In this document: positions 46,046 through 55,583 of the stretch, in pieces
Layout of the letters: every line of letters starts with the position of its first letter
How positions within the stretch are numbered: position 1 is the first letter of the stretch
From: Sutcliffiella horikoshii
GTDB taxonomy: Bacteria; Bacillota; Bacilli; Bacillales; Bacillaceae_I
DNA: 64,000 nucleotides
Reading direction: 5' to 3'
Assembly: GCF_020524325.1 (NCBI RefSeq)
Contig: NZ_JAIVKY010000002.1
Coordinates: forward strand, 248,001-312,000
Translations under genes and position numbers: made by a program
Notes under the pieces: generated by a model
What the model saw: only the letters and a program-made list of their open reading frames with translations
What the model was told of the DNA's origin: nothing
Databases searched by the model: none

Positions 46046-46221
46046 ACCGACAAATTCCGTAAGATTTCGACATCCGCTGTATGTTTGGGTAATCCAAAAC
46101 CCAACCCCTCAATTACCTATTTTCGAAAAAGAGACACCCAAAACCTCAAGCTCCACCACCAAAAGCCCTTCAACACTTCAATCCCTTGACCTTCCCAAAA
46201 GCTGAGCACCAAACCCATGAC

Positions 46222-46252
46222 AAAAAAGACCCACCCCAATTGGGATAGGTCC
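46222..46252 (-). terminator. Intrinsic terminator of yrrS
   Basis: GACC(C)ACCCCAAT / ATTGGGATAGGTC-type stem, T-run on the minus strand, about 30 bp past the yrrS stop. Confidence 0.75.
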
Positions 46253-46279
46253 GCACCAAGATCAAAATTCATACATACT

Positions 46280-46996
46280 TTACAACGACTTAACCTGCTC
46301 CACCTTTGTTGGTTTCCAACCTTTGTTAGTTACCCACTCCAGATAGACTTTGAAGTTCTCACCGGTGGATTTGTCTTTAATCGACGCAACAGATAAGTGC
46401 TCGCTGCCGCCATTGCCTAGGAAGTATAAAGTGTACTCTCCGCTGCTTAAACGGGTAGCTGCTTCCACAGCTTTTAACTTTTCATCCCAGTCTACATGCC
46501 CTTGGTCGTAAACGGATGTATGTGGCTCAGATTGAGAGGTTCCAACAGGTCCCCAGCCTGGATTTGTCATTGTTTTGATGACGTTAGGATCATTGGAGTT
46601 TTCTGAAACCTCTGTTTCGGAATCGTCCGCTTCGTTGGACTCTTCCTCTTCTTTATCTTTATCTTTTTCTTTATCTTTATCTTTTTCTTTTTCCGCGTCT
46701 TTCTCAGCAGATTCTTCCGCTTCCTCAGATTCAGCTTCTTCCTCGTCAGTTGGAGCAGCTTCCTCGGATTCTTGCTCTGTTTCGTTCTCTTCTGTTTCAC
46801 TTAATTCCTGTTCCTCTGTAGCAAGCTGATTTTCGCCATCAGTTGCTGGGTCATTCTTTCCAAAGAACAGGGAAGAAGCAAGCACAACGATAAATATGAA
46901 TACAACACCAATCAGGATGTTCAAGATCATGTTTGTTTTTTTGCGTTTGGTTGTTCGGCCGTAACGTGAGCCACCTTTGTTAAAGTCTAAAGACAC
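46280..46996 (-). CDS. yrrS: YrrS-like membrane protein (DUF1510)
   Basis: 238 residues, GTG start at 46996 behind GGAGGG. Short cytoplasmic basic N-terminus (GRTTKRKKTN), one transmembrane helix (about 24-43, MILNILIGVVFIFIVVLASS), then a long low-complexity extracellular linker of Glu plus KDKEKDKDKE repeats (about 55-125), and a folded C-terminal DUF1510 domain (NPGWGPVGTSQSEPHTSVYD; VTNKGWKPTKVEQV). Paired with pbpI as in B. subtilis yrrR-yrrS. The repeated linker DNA is an 18-bp microsatellite that may vary in length. Confidence 0.88.
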   Translation of the reverse strand: MSLDFNKGGSRYGRTTKRKKTNMILNILIGVVFIFIVVLASSLFFGKNDPATDGENQLATEEQELSETEENETEQESEEAAPTDEEEAESEEAEESAEKDAEKEKDKDKEKDKDKEEEESNEADDSETEVSENSNDPNVIKTMTNPGWGPVGTSQSEPHTSVYDQGHVDWDEKLKAVEAATRLSSGEYTLYFLGNGGSEHLSVASIKDKSTGENFKVYLEWVTNKGWKPTKVEQVKSL

Positions 46997-47089
46997 GACA
47001 GTCCCTCCTAGTCAAAGCCATATATAGTATAATTACAATAGCTTATTGTACCATCAATACTATAAAAAGCACAGTGAAAAGGATTGCCA

Positions 47090-48865
47090 TTATCTTTCTT
47101 GGTTTTCCCAGTCGTATATTTCTTCGACCATTTTCGCATAAACAGATGAGACATTGTTCTCATCTACGACATCTAATTCGACCATGACCATGGCATACTT
47201 AGGACTTTTGATTGGAAAATACCCTGCAAACCACCTATTGTATAACTCCCGACCATCTTCTGTAAATTTTCCCGTCTGTGCCGTACCGCTTTTTCCAGCA
47301 ACTTCGTAAGAGAGGCCTTTCATTCTCCAGCCAGTCCCAGTATCTCCCTCCACTACTTCTCTTAAAAGATGCTGAAGCTGCATGACCGTATAGGAAGAAA
47401 GCTTTTCAACATCTCTATCATGCTCAGGGAATGTATACAAGGTCGTCCCGTTTTTATATAGGATGTCACTGACCAGTTTAACTTCTTTTGATTCTCCACC
47501 ACGGGCAATCGTTGCCATCATGTTCGCCACGGCAAGCGGCGTTACCTTAACATCTTTTTGCCCGATGGAAGTCTGCGCAACCGCGAGGGGAACTCCTTTA
47601 TCTTCATCGTTATCCCAAACCACATTTTCTTTTTCTTGAGGGATCTGAACAAAATCATCGAAGCCAAACATATCCCCCTTCCATCCAACGGTTCCTGTTA
47701 GCCCAAGCATTGCTGCATACTTATCTAATACGTCTTTATCTTTACCAACCAATTGCTTTCCAATCTCACCAAAAGTATAGTTACAACTTTGGGCAAAGCT
47801 TTTTTCAAGATTGAGGGTACCCATACGCTTCTTTTCATCCTCAAGCAATTCCCCCCTTATATCCAAATCACAGTTAAACACCATTTCATTGTCTACCACG
47901 TTCTCATCAATCGCTGCTGCCGTTACGACCGTTTTGAAAACAGAACCAGGAAAATGCGGTTCTAGCATGAAGTTATGTGCACCGGCTCCCTTTGAAGGAT
48001 TTTCAGGGTCCAGCGCCGGTTTGGACACCATTGCGACCACTTCATTGGTTTCTATATCAATGACGACCAGCCCACCCTTATTGACCTTATATTCATTAAG
48101 GGTTTTCTCCGCCAGTTGCTGGATGTTCCGGTCAAGAGTCGTTTGGACAGTAAGCGGATAATAGGGATTGGATGGCGACATATACCTTACATCGATCCCG
48201 AACAACGGGCCACCAAAACGATCAACATGGTAGAGTAATTTTGTAGAGCCCTCTGGTAAAATAATTTCATCAAAAGCCTCTTCTAAGCCGGAAACCCCGA
48301 TAGGTGTATGTGGCGAATAATTTTCTTTCTCCACTTTATCGGCATAACGTTTCATAAATGTATCGGCGTCTTCCCCAGTCAAACCGATGACGTGTTCTGC
48401 TATCTTTTCATCAAGTTCAAACTGGCGATACAAGGCGACAATTCCAGGATAATCAAGCTCATTAATTTGTTCAATCTTCTCATCTGTTAAACTTTCTGAT
48501 AGTACGACGGGTTTTTCTGCATCAGCAAGAAGTCTGTCAATCTCAGATGTGTTCATCTCGAGTATTCCAGCGAGCTCACCTTTCGGCCAATCTAGTCCAC
48601 TTAAGAATGGAAATAAGATGACACTTGGAAAATAGTCATGTGTTAGGGGGAGTCCATTGCGGTCGGTGAACCTGCCGCGCCCTTCATCAATCACAAGAGA
48701 CTGTGTTCGTTGTTTGACGCTAGCTTCTATTAAATTTATATGTTGGTCTGTGAAGGACTCTGTGCTGATGAGCTGCAATTGTACAAGCCTTCCGACAAGC
48801 AGGCTTAAGAGCAGTACGACACAGATTCCGAGTTTATTGATTCTCCCTTTGATTAACCGTTGCAT
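47090..48865 (-). CDS. pbpI: PbpI, class B penicillin-binding protein (sporulation)
   Basis: Peptidoglycan transpeptidase of the class B, PBP2-type. Start ATG at 48865 (MQRLIKGRINKLGIC) after GAGGTG; 591 residues. N-terminal anchor (about 12-30), dimerisation/pedestal region, and transpeptidase domain with SVFK (active Ser), SCN and KSGTAQTG motifs. B. subtilis PbpI (PBP4b) is made under sigma-F and is not essential. Its Shine-Dalgarno is buried in a terminator hairpin (see findings). Confidence 0.93.
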   Translation of the reverse strand: MQRLIKGRINKLGICVVLLLSLLVGRLVQLQLISTESFTDQHINLIEASVKQRTQSLVIDEGRGRFTDRNGLPLTHDYFPSVILFPFLSGLDWPKGELAGILEMNTSEIDRLLADAEKPVVLSESLTDEKIEQINELDYPGIVALYRQFELDEKIAEHVIGLTGEDADTFMKRYADKVEKENYSPHTPIGVSGLEEAFDEIILPEGSTKLLYHVDRFGGPLFGIDVRYMSPSNPYYPLTVQTTLDRNIQQLAEKTLNEYKVNKGGLVVIDIETNEVVAMVSKPALDPENPSKGAGAHNFMLEPHFPGSVFKTVVTAAAIDENVVDNEMVFNCDLDIRGELLEDEKKRMGTLNLEKSFAQSCNYTFGEIGKQLVGKDKDVLDKYAAMLGLTGTVGWKGDMFGFDDFVQIPQEKENVVWDNDEDKGVPLAVAQTSIGQKDVKVTPLAVANMMATIARGGESKEVKLVSDILYKNGTTLYTFPEHDRDVEKLSSYTVMQLQHLLREVVEGDTGTGWRMKGLSYEVAGKSGTAQTGKFTEDGRELYNRWFAGYFPIKSPKYAMVMVELDVVDENNVSSVYAKMVEEIYDWENQER

Positions 48866-48905
48866 AAAAAAACACCTCATCAACATTGTTGACGAGGTGA
48901 GTTCT
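48866..48905 (-). terminator. greA terminator overlapping the pbpI ribosome binding site
   Basis: Minus-strand hairpin of 12 bp with a 3-nt loop (48899-48873), CACCTCGTCAAC / GTTGATGAGGTG, followed by seven T and then the pbpI ATG. The GAGGTG of the 3' arm is the pbpI Shine-Dalgarno. Confidence 0.88.
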
Positions 48906-48964
48906 TTTTAATCAAGTCGGCTGTTTTCTATAAAACCGATGTTATCGGCTTGTAAGGTTGAACG

Positions 48965-49086
48965 TTTGTTTTCGCTACAGCCACTCGCTTTCCGCGGGGC
49001 GGTGCTTGAGCCTCCTCCCAACGCTTCAGGGGTCTCAAGTCTACCGCTATCTCCCGCCGGAGTCGAGTACCTTTCGCTACAATCCA
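48965..49086. repeat. Dispersed palindromic element, copy 7
   Basis: About 122 bp with weak outer ends. Core TTGAGCCTCCTCC and GGGGTCTCAA, GCGGGGCGGTG... / ...CTACCGC; the arm CACTCG / CGAGTA is partly paired. Lies between greA and its terminator. Confidence 0.75.
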
Positions 49087-49136
49087 CTCTTCCATCTAAC
49101 TTTTAGATTGCAAGTATCTTTCATATACAGCCTTGC

Positions 49137-49610
49137 TTATTTTACAGAAACAATCTTCACGTTCATTTCTCCGCCTGGAGTTTGGATTGTTACTTCATCG
49201 TTTACGCGTTTGCCCATTAGGGAGCTTCCCATTGGAGATTCATTAGAAATGTTGCCTTCAAACGGATCAGCTTCAGCGCTACCTACGATGGTGTACGTTT
49301 CTTCTTCGCCGTCTGGCAGCTCCACAAACGTTACAGTCTTACCAAGGCCGACTGCGTCTGTATCCTTGTCTTCTTGGATAATTTTTGCGTTACGGACCAT
49401 TTGCTCAAGAAGCGTAATGCGTCCTTCTACGAATGCTTGCTCTTCTTTTGCAGAATCGTACTCAGAGTTCTCAGAAAGATCTCCAAAGCTACGTGCTATC
49501 TTAATACGCTCTACTACTTCTTTACGTCTTACAGATTTCAGGTGCTCTAATTCTTGCACAAGCTTGTCTTTCCCTGCTTGTGTCATTGGATATACTTTCT
49601 CTTGTGCCAT
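49137..49610 (-). CDS. greA: GreA transcription elongation factor
   Basis: Stimulates RNA cleavage by backtracked RNA polymerase. 157 residues: N-terminal antiparallel coiled coil (1-75, with the acidic tip [19 protein letters not shown]) and a C-terminal FKBP-like domain with [18 protein letters not shown]. Start [17 protein letters not shown] at 49610, GAAGGAGT upstream. Follows udk after a terminator-like hairpin. Confidence 0.97.
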   Translation of the reverse strand: MAQEKVYPMTQAGKDKLVQELEHLKSVRRKEVVERIKIARSFGDLSENSEYDSAKEEQAFVEGRITLLEQMVRNAKIIQEDKDTDAVGLGKTVTFVELPDGEEETYTIVGSAEADPFEGNISNESPMGSSLMGKRVNDEVTIQTPGGEMNVKIVSVK

Positions 49611-49695
49611 GACTTTTCACTCCTTCTAGTAATTGCATTCCCCAATTTACGTTGTATCTTTATGGCAATAAAGTTCAAAGCCTATGTAAATGTGG

Positions 49696-49727
49696 AAAAA
49701 GATGTACCCATTAAATGGAATACATCG
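49696..49727 (-). terminator. Putative terminator of the trmR-udk operon
   Basis: GATGTATTCCATT / AATGGGTACATC stem followed by TTTTT on the minus strand, in the udk-greA gap. Confidence 0.65.
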
Positions 49728-49772
49728 TCGCTCCTTCCACAATTGGAAAATTCTCTAGCTTCTCATATGTTA

Positions 49773-50408
49773 TTACAAAATCTCTTTTTGTTCAAGAATT
49801 GTTTGAATTTTTGTTACCATCAGGTCAATGGCAACGTGATTTTGTCCCCCTTCAGGGATGATGATATCTGCATATCGCTTCGTTGGCTCAATGAACTGAT
49901 TGTGCATTGGACGGACAACCGTCACATATTGTTCGATGACAGAATCAATCGTACGTCCGCGTTCTTTAATGTCACGCAGCATACGGCGGATGATGCGCAA
50001 GTCTGCATCTGTATCTACAAATAGCTTTATATCCATTAAGTTACGCAAACGTTCGTCTTCTAATACCAATATTCCTTCAACAATGATAACATCTTTTGGT
50101 TCTACTTCGATTACTTGTGATGATCTTGTATGAAGCGTGTAGTCGTAGACAGGTTTATTGACTGTGTCATAGTTTAATAAATGCTGAATGTGTTCAATCA
50201 ATAAATCGTTATCAAATGCCAAAGGGTGGTCATAGTTTGTGTTTAACCTCTCCTCCATTGGCACGTCTGTCTGGTCTTTATAGTAATAATCTTGTTCCAG
50301 CATTAAAATGGACTTCTCTGTAAAATGGTCAAAAATAGCTTTTGTTACACTCGTTTTTCCTGAGCCAGATCCTCCGGCTACACCGATTACGATCGGTTTT
50401 TTCCCCAT
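49773..50408 (-). CDS. udk: Uridine kinase
   Basis: Salvage enzyme phosphorylating uridine or cytidine. 211 residues; P-loop [12 protein letters not shown] (about 9-20), [21 protein letters not shown] and a lid region [13 protein letters not shown]. Directly downstream of trhP2 with a 5-bp gap, same order as B. subtilis yrrO-udk-greA. Confidence 0.97.
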   Translation of the reverse strand: MGKKPIVIGVAGGSGSGKTSVTKAIFDHFTEKSILMLEQDYYYKDQTDVPMEERLNTNYDHPLAFDNDLLIEHIQHLLNYDTVNKPVYDYTLHTRSSQVIEVEPKDVIIVEGILVLEDERLRNLMDIKLFVDTDADLRIIRRMLRDIKERGRTIDSVIEQYVTVVRPMHNQFIEPTKRYADIIIPEGGQNHVAIDLMVTKIQTILEQKEIL

Positions 50409-50413
50409 GGTAT

Positions 50414-51685
50414 TTACTGCCCCTTTCGCATCATGTTGTTCGGATAAATCGGCTTTTCCACTTTAAATTTCACGATTTGTAGTGGATGGCGGGCAGCATC
50501 TAGCTCATTGCCTTTCTCATCCCAAACCTTCTCTATTTTTTGTGTGAAGTTTTCAATTTCCGGACCGAAAAATTCCACTTCATCGCCTGGTTTAAAAAAG
50601 TTCCTTTGTTGTAAGGTTACCATTTGAGTTTCCTTATCATAATCTAGCACCAATCCAACGAAGTCAAAGTCTGTCTTCTTGCTATGGTTGCCAAACATTT
50701 GCTCTTTATACCCTGGAACACCTTCAAAGAAAGCAGGTGCCGTCTCGCGGTTTGCACATTTATCAAGCTCTTCTAGCCATTCTTGTTGGATGGTGAAGTT
50801 CTCAGGGTCAGCGCAATAAGCGTCGATTACTTTGCGGTATACACTTACTACTGTTGCTACATAATGAATGGATTTCATGCGGCCTTCGATTTTCAAACTG
50901 TCGATTCCAAGTTCAATCATTCTAGGAATCGATTCAATAAGCTTTAAATCTTTTGGACTCATGGCAAATGGTGAATCACCCTCTGCAAATAACGGTTTTT
51001 CTTCGCCGCCGTCCAATTCATACAAATCATAATCCCAACGACAAGACTGACAGCAGCCTCCACGGTTAGAATCCCGGGCCGTCATATGATTACTTAGCGT
51101 ACAACGTCCAGAGTATGCGATACACATGGCACCGTGAATGAAAGTTTCAATCTCAATGTCCACTTTCTCTTTCATCTCACGAATTTCCTCTGCACTTGTT
51201 TCACGAGCAAGAACGACACGCTCCAAGCCTTCTTCTTTCCAGAACTGGACTGCTTTCCAGTTGGACAGGGATTGTTGCGTACTTAAGTGAACTTCAAGCT
51301 TAGGTGCTACTCTTCTGCATGTTTCAATGATGAGCGGGTCAGCCACGATAATTCCGTGAACCCCTGCACCTTCAATGCCGCGTAGGTAATCATCTAAACC
51401 GTCCATGTTTTCATTGTGTGCAAAAATATTGGTGGTTACATAGATTCGAGCGCCAAATTTTTCTGCAAATTGAACACCTTCAGCCATTTCTTCAAAAGTG
51501 AAGTTTCCAGCATTGGAACGCAATCCGTATTCTTGACCACCGATGAATACAGCGTCTGCACCGTATTGAACAGCTATTTTTAGCTTTTCCAGGTTTCCAG
51601 CTGGCGCAAGTAATTCTGGCTTTTTGACGATTACTCGTTTTCCGTCAACTATCTTGGAGATTTTATCATTTACATAGGTTGTCAT
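50414..51685 (-). CDS. trhP2: TrhP2 (YrrO), U32-family tRNA hydroxylation protein
   Basis: Peptidase-U32-like protein that, with TrhP1, hydroxylates U34 of some tRNAs (ho5U) in B. subtilis using prephenate-derived chemistry. 423 residues; start [12 protein letters not shown] after GGAGGTAG. TIM-barrel-like core ([38 protein letters not shown]) and the family Cys cluster [17 protein letters not shown] and [13 protein letters not shown], a likely Fe-S site; C-terminal beta domain. 22 bp after trhP1. Confidence 0.93.
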   Translation of the reverse strand: MTTYVNDKISKIVDGKRVIVKKPELLAPAGNLEKLKIAVQYGADAVFIGGQEYGLRSNAGNFTFEEMAEGVQFAEKFGARIYVTTNIFAHNENMDGLDDYLRGIEGAGVHGIIVADPLIIETCRRVAPKLEVHLSTQQSLSNWKAVQFWKEEGLERVVLARETSAEEIREMKEKVDIEIETFIHGAMCIAYSGRCTLSNHMTARDSNRGGCCQSCRWDYDLYELDGGEEKPLFAEGDSPFAMSPKDLKLIESIPRMIELGIDSLKIEGRMKSIHYVATVVSVYRKVIDAYCADPENFTIQQEWLEELDKCANRETAPAFFEGVPGYKEQMFGNHSKKTDFDFVGLVLDYDKETQMVTLQQRNFFKPGDEVEFFGPEIENFTQKIEKVWDEKGNELDAARHPLQIVKFKVEKPIYPNNMMRKGQ

Positions 51686-51707
51686 AAAAGGCTACCTCCT
51701 TTTCACA

Positions 51708-52634
51708 TTAATAGACTGTTTCTTTAAAGAAGAATCCCGTGTCTAGTGGACGGTGGTCTTGTTGAAGTTCTTCCATTTTGTTTAACAGCTCATCTTTTAT
51801 ATCTTCATATGCTTCTCTTTCATCTGCACAAAGGTCTATTGCTTTTCTATAACTTTTTGTTACTTCCACGATATATTCAGGTGTTTGAAGCACACCGTCA
51901 ATTTTGAAGCTGTCCACTTCTGCATCCATCATTTCTTCTAGTTCATCAATGATGCACATGTCATTTGGACTCATGATATGAGTGCCGTTTTCATCCTCAT
52001 ATACAGGATATTTATTGCTTCGTTCCTTATCATGAAGGATCATGGCGCGTTCCTTGCCTTTTTCGACTTCCATTTGTTTGCCTTGGTATTCAAAATAGTG
52101 CCCTAGTAAGGAACGCTTGGATTGGAACATACAGGTCATGCCGTGGACTTGTACTTCTATTTCCACTTCTGCGTTTTCTTTTATTTCCACGATGGCATCC
52201 ATGTTAAGTTCCCTGGCCAACACGGCACGTTTGGAGCCTTTTCTGCCCCAATAATTACAGGTATAGTAGTTGGTTGCTGTCGTCTCTGTATTCCAATGCA
52301 ACGGCATGTTTGGAGCAACTTCTTTTGCTGCCATTAATACAGCCGGATCTCCGAAGATGACCGCATCTGCGCCTGCTTCATTCAAAAATTGAAGATAGTC
52401 GGATAACTCGTCCACTTTTTCATTATGAAACAGTGCGTTCATTGCCACATACACCTTTTTTCCGTGCTGGTGTGCAAGTTCAATGGCCGCTTTTACTTCG
52501 TCCTTATTAAATTCTCCGGCCAAACGTAAACCATAGCGTTCTTCTCCAACAACAAATGCATCTGCACCTGCATCTATCAGGTCCTTTAAGTTCGTTAAGT
52601 CTAAGGGTGTCACTAATAACTCAGGTTTTTTCAA
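51708..52634 (-). CDS. trhP1: TrhP1 (YrrN), U32-family tRNA hydroxylation protein
   Basis: Shorter U32-family partner of TrhP2, 308 residues, lacking the C-terminal beta domain. Starts MKKPELLVTPLDLTNLKD. Conserved EERYGLRLAGEFN and HWNTETTATNYYTCNYW. Only part of the cysteine set is present (GMTCMFQSKRSLLGHY), consistent with reduced or auxiliary function in YrrN. Directly after trmR and before trhP2, so synthesis and methylation of ho5U34 are encoded together. Confidence 0.92.
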   Translation of the reverse strand: MKKPELLVTPLDLTNLKDLIDAGADAFVVGEERYGLRLAGEFNKDEVKAAIELAHQHGKKVYVAMNALFHNEKVDELSDYLQFLNEAGADAVIFGDPAVLMAAKEVAPNMPLHWNTETTATNYYTCNYWGRKGSKRAVLARELNMDAIVEIKENAEVEIEVQVHGMTCMFQSKRSLLGHYFEYQGKQMEVEKGKERAMILHDKERSNKYPVYEDENGTHIMSPNDMCIIDELEEMMDAEVDSFKIDGVLQTPEYIVEVTKSYRKAIDLCADEREAYEDIKDELLNKMEELQQDHRPLDTGFFFKETVY

Positions 52635-52640
52635 CTTTCT

Positions 52641-53294
52641 TCACCTCTTTTTTTTACTGATTGCCACCCCATCACCAACAGGCAAGATTGTAGTGATATA
52701 GTCTGGGTGTTCCATCAACCATCTATTGTATTTGTCTATTTTTTTGACCAGGTTTCTGATTCTTTTCGGTTCGATCGACTCGTGGTCTTCTGCTACCATC
52801 CCACGGAAGAGGACGTTATCGGTGATGATGATGCCCGCTTCGTTTAACAGGGTTTCATACATGGTAAAGAACCGCTCGTATTGCCCTTTTGCTGCATCAA
52901 CAAAAATGAAATCAAACGGCGCTTCCTTGTCCACTCGGTCGAATACTTCCAATGCGTCTCCAAAGATCAGTTGAATTCTATCTTGGAGGCCGGCTTTTTC
53001 TATATGCTCTTTTGCTTGCAAGTATCTGTGTTCATCCCGCTCTATTGTCACAATGGTCACTTCAGGTAAAGCTTGTGCCATCCTGATTGCTGAGTATCCG
53101 ATTGCTGCGCCTATTTCTAGGATTCTTTTTGGCATGGATAGACGTAAGAGTTGCAGGAGTGTTTCCATTCCTACTAGGTCCATGATTGGGACATTCTCTT
53201 TTCGGGCAAGGTTTTCCATTTTGCTGACAAGTTCATTTCTAGTGGGAGTGAGATTATTCAAATAGGTTATTACTTTATTTTCATTGGCTTCCAA
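52641..53294 (-). CDS. trmR: TrmR (YrrM), tRNA ho5U34 O-methyltransferase
   Basis: Methylates 5-hydroxyuridine at the tRNA wobble position to 5-methoxyuridine. 217 residues, TTG start at 53294 placed by GGAGG nine bases upstream; no ATG is nearby. O-methyltransferase family 3 fold: ILEIGAAIGYSAIRMA (SAM motif), DFIFVDAAKGQYERFF (metal/acid motif), ITDNVLFRGMV. First gene of the trmR-trhP1-trhP2-udk unit. Confidence 0.93.
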   Translation of the reverse strand: MEANENKVITYLNNLTPTRNELVSKMENLARKENVPIMDLVGMETLLQLLRLSMPKRILEIGAAIGYSAIRMAQALPEVTIVTIERDEHRYLQAKEHIEKAGLQDRIQLIFGDALEVFDRVDKEAPFDFIFVDAAKGQYERFFTMYETLLNEAGIIITDNVLFRGMVAEDHESIEPKRIRNLVKKIDKYNRWLMEHPDYITTILPVGDGVAISKKKR

Positions 53295-53345
53295 CGGTGG
53301 ACGCCTCCTTTAATCTTGCTAAAAACAAAGCTCTGTTAGAATTCC

Positions 53346-53529
53346 GCTGTTGATTTCCGCCCCGGGCTTCGCTTTCCTAGGGGCTGACGTGAGCCTCCTC
53401 GGCAAGCCTGCGGGGTCTCCGCCTAGCGCTATCTCCCTCAGGACAAGGAAGGCTTCGACAGCGATACATCGCACGAAGAAAATGCGTAGTATTTTCGAGG
53501 AGTCTTTGCCCTATGCTCCAATCAACAGC
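53346..53529. repeat. Dispersed palindromic element, copy 8, with internal insertion
   Basis: 184 bp with perfect ends GCTGTTGATT / AATCAACAGC. About 57 extra bases (roughly 53444-53500) interrupt the right arm between CTCAGGA and GGAGTC; they contain TACATCGCACGAAGAAAATG and a paired AATGCG...TTTTCG segment. This fills the gap of about 360 bp before the mltG terminator. Confidence 0.85.
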
Positions 53530-53657
53530 TAGGATTCACTATAAATTTTATTATCTTCACAAAGCTAAAAACAAAGAAAATAGAGGTGACCTCAGTGGAG
53601 GAACCCTCTTTTATTTTAAAATATTTCAGTTCAAAACAACTCGATATATTTTACCAC

Positions 53658-53699
53658 AAAAAAATAGGGAATGCGAATTAATTTCGCACTACCCTATTT
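53658..53699 (-). terminator. Intrinsic terminator after mltG
   Basis: AAATAGGGTAGTGCGAAA / TTCGCATTCCCTATTT stem with a T-run on the minus strand, 4 bp past the mltG stop. Confidence 0.85.
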
Positions 53700-53702
53700 G
53701 AC

Positions 53703-54842
53703 TTATTCACTGTTCTGACTTGTGATATGTTCATTTTTATCGATGTTGTGCTCTTCTAACGTTTCGTTGAATAACACTTCGCCATCTGGTGTTGCTAAGA
53801 AGTAGTAAAACTCGGTTTCAGCAGGATTCAATGCGGCTTGAATAGATGTCAAACCGGCATTTGCGATAGGTCCCGGCGGCAGACCTTGGTTCTTATAAGT
53901 ATTGTACGGTGAGTCCACTTCAAGGTGCTCGTATAACGTTCGGTCTTTATGTTCACCAAGCGCATATAACACCGTTGGATCTGTTTGAAGCGGCATTCCT
54001 ACGTCAAGACGGTTGTAGAATACACTTGAAATTCTTTCACGATCTGTTGTCATAGTAGCTTCTGCTTCTATTAAACTTGCCATCGTCAGCAATTCATGTG
54101 GTGTAAGGTCCATATTCCCCATGCCTATTCTTACTTCGTCATCTTGTAGTATCTCATCCGTCTTTTGAAGCATTATATCAATAACTTCTTCGGCCGTTGG
54201 ATTTTCCACATAGAAAGGATAGGTAGCAGGGAACAAATAACCCTCTAATGCATACTTTACATCTTCATCAAACATTTCATCCTTAATAACGTTCGGATAT
54301 TTCTTTTTCATCTTTTCGAGGAAATCCTTGTCATTTGCTTTTTCGAGGAATTCTTTTTCCGAAAGCCCCATTCTATTCTCCAGGATTACAGCAATTTGCT
54401 CCAATTGACGCCCTTCAGGAATCGTAATCTGGAAGAGCACCTCCTGTTGGACTTTTCCTTCTTTTAGATGTCCGATAATCTCGTCTAATGTCATAGAAGG
54501 ACTTAGCTCGTATTCTCCTGCCATAAATCCTGATTCGTTTTTAAACTTTGCATAGTAACGGAATATTTTCCCATTATTTATAATACCATTTTCCTCCAAA
54601 ATGCGTCCGATTGATCTCGGGGAGGAACCAATTGGAATATCCACTTTTTCCGTTGTAGTATCTTCTTCACTTACAGGCTGCAATGCATTTTTTATATAAA
54701 AATAACCGCCGCCAATCACTCCAGTCAGGGCTAGCATGAGTATGACAAATACTGTAAAGACAATGCGGCGCACAATCTTTGCTTCAAAATGTTTTTCTTT
54801 CAATTTTTCTTGAATATAGTCTTTGTTATTTTTTTCAGACAA
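53703..54842 (-). CDS. mltG: MltG, endolytic murein transglycosylase (YceG-like)
   Basis: Cleaves nascent glycan strands and sets their length. 379 residues: basic cytoplasmic N-terminus (about 1-25), one membrane helix (about 26-50, RIVFTVFVILMLALTGVIGG), a LysM-like subdomain (TIPEGRQLEQIAVILENR) and the catalytic domain with ASLIEAEATMTTDRERISSV, in which the conserved Glu is the catalytic residue, and NTYKNQGLPPGPIANAG. B. subtilis yrrL, same position next to yrzB/yrrK, but here nsrR has come between. Confidence 0.94.
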   Translation of the reverse strand: MSEKNNKDYIQEKLKEKHFEAKIVRRIVFTVFVILMLALTGVIGGGYFYIKNALQPVSEEDTTTEKVDIPIGSSPRSIGRILEENGIINNGKIFRYYAKFKNESGFMAGEYELSPSMTLDEIIGHLKEGKVQQEVLFQITIPEGRQLEQIAVILENRMGLSEKEFLEKANDKDFLEKMKKKYPNVIKDEMFDEDVKYALEGYLFPATYPFYVENPTAEEVIDIMLQKTDEILQDDEVRIGMGNMDLTPHELLTMASLIEAEATMTTDRERISSVFYNRLDVGMPLQTDPTVLYALGEHKDRTLYEHLEVDSPYNTYKNQGLPPGPIANAGLTSIQAALNPAETEFYYFLATPDGEVLFNETLEEHNIDKNEHITSQNSE

Positions 54843-55086
54843 AAAAATACCCCCTCTCGTACACCTAACAATTATACAACAAATTCATTATTTTTTTGAC
54901 AAAAAGCATGTTTTTTCTCTTTTCCGACACATTCCTACATCATATTTTACCATTTTTTTCGCGATAAGCATTACTTTTTTCCTAAATATTTTGAATTTAT
55001 TAGGGTGATTGACTTACATTCATTTAGTAGTTTTACCATTTTCATTCAGAATAAAGGGTATGGTAAAATAAAATTGGAGGTAGATG

Positions 55087-55563
55087 ATGAAACTTACACT
55101 ATACACAGACTACTCATTACGAGTTCTATTATATTTAGCAAGTGCACCGGAAAACAACAAGCTCATCCAAATTAAAGAAATTGCTGAAGCTTATGGTATA
55201 TCAAAAAATCATCTTATGAAGGTTACTTTTCATCTTGGAAAGTTAGGCTATGTGGAGACCATTCGAGGCAGAAATGGGGGATTGCTGTTAGCAAAGGAAC
55301 CCAAGGAAGTGATTATCGGCGAATTAGTGCGGCAAACAGAGGAAGACTTTCATATTGTCGAGTGTTTTCAAGATCATGAGTCTTGTATAATATCACCACA
55401 CTGTAAGTTAAAAGGGGTATTATATAAAGCAACACAGGCGTTTATTTCTGTGTTGGATCAATATACTTTAGCGGATTTAATTTCAAACAAAGAGCAATTG
55501 ACCACTCTATTGTTTCCAGATGAAAAGAAAGCGGACAAAAATAAAGAGAGCAATCAGGACTAA
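55087..55563 (+). CDS. nsrR: NsrR-type Rrf2 nitric-oxide-sensing repressor
   Basis: Fe-S repressor relieved by nitric oxide. The second ATG at 55087 (MKLTLYTDYSLRVLLYLA) has the better spacing from GGAGGT and matches the family start. 158 residues: winged helix (1-65, IKEIAEAYGISKNHLMKV) and cluster-binding Cys93, Cys100 and Cys106 (ECFQDHESCIISPHCKLK), the spacing found in NsrR. The charged C-terminal tail of about 12 residues is extra. Target genes (hmp, nasD or others) are not in the window. Confidence 0.93.
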   Translation: MKLTLYTDYSLRVLLYLASAPENNKLIQIKEIAEAYGISKNHLMKVTFHLGKLGYVETIRGRNGGLLLAKEPKEVIIGELVRQTEEDFHIVECFQDHESCIISPHCKLKGVLYKATQAFISVLDQYTLADLISNKEQLTTLLFPDEKKADKNKESNQD

Positions 55564-55579
55564 CCTGTTTGCTCTCTTT
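55543..55579. terminator. Bidirectional terminator between nsrR and yrzB
   Basis: AAAGAGAGCAA.CAGG / CCTG.TTGCTCTCTTT long stem with a short loop, overlapping the nsrR 3' end. Confidence 0.9.
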
Positions 55580-55583
55580 TTTC

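Noticed and set aside
45918-46112. Minus-strand frame of 64 codons with heptapeptide periodicity
   Set aside because: The periodicity comes from the 21-bp DNA array; no RBS, and other units contain stops in the plus frames.
46567-46829. Lys/Ile-rich and Ser/Leu-rich frames opposite or out of frame with yrrS
   Set aside because: They are shadows of the KDKEKDKDKE-type repeat that encodes the YrrS linker; composition is explained by the 18-bp microsatellite.
49554-50024. Plus-strand frame of 156 codons opposite udk
   Set aside because: It runs antisense to udk and greA, which have complete family motifs; no RBS or independent support.
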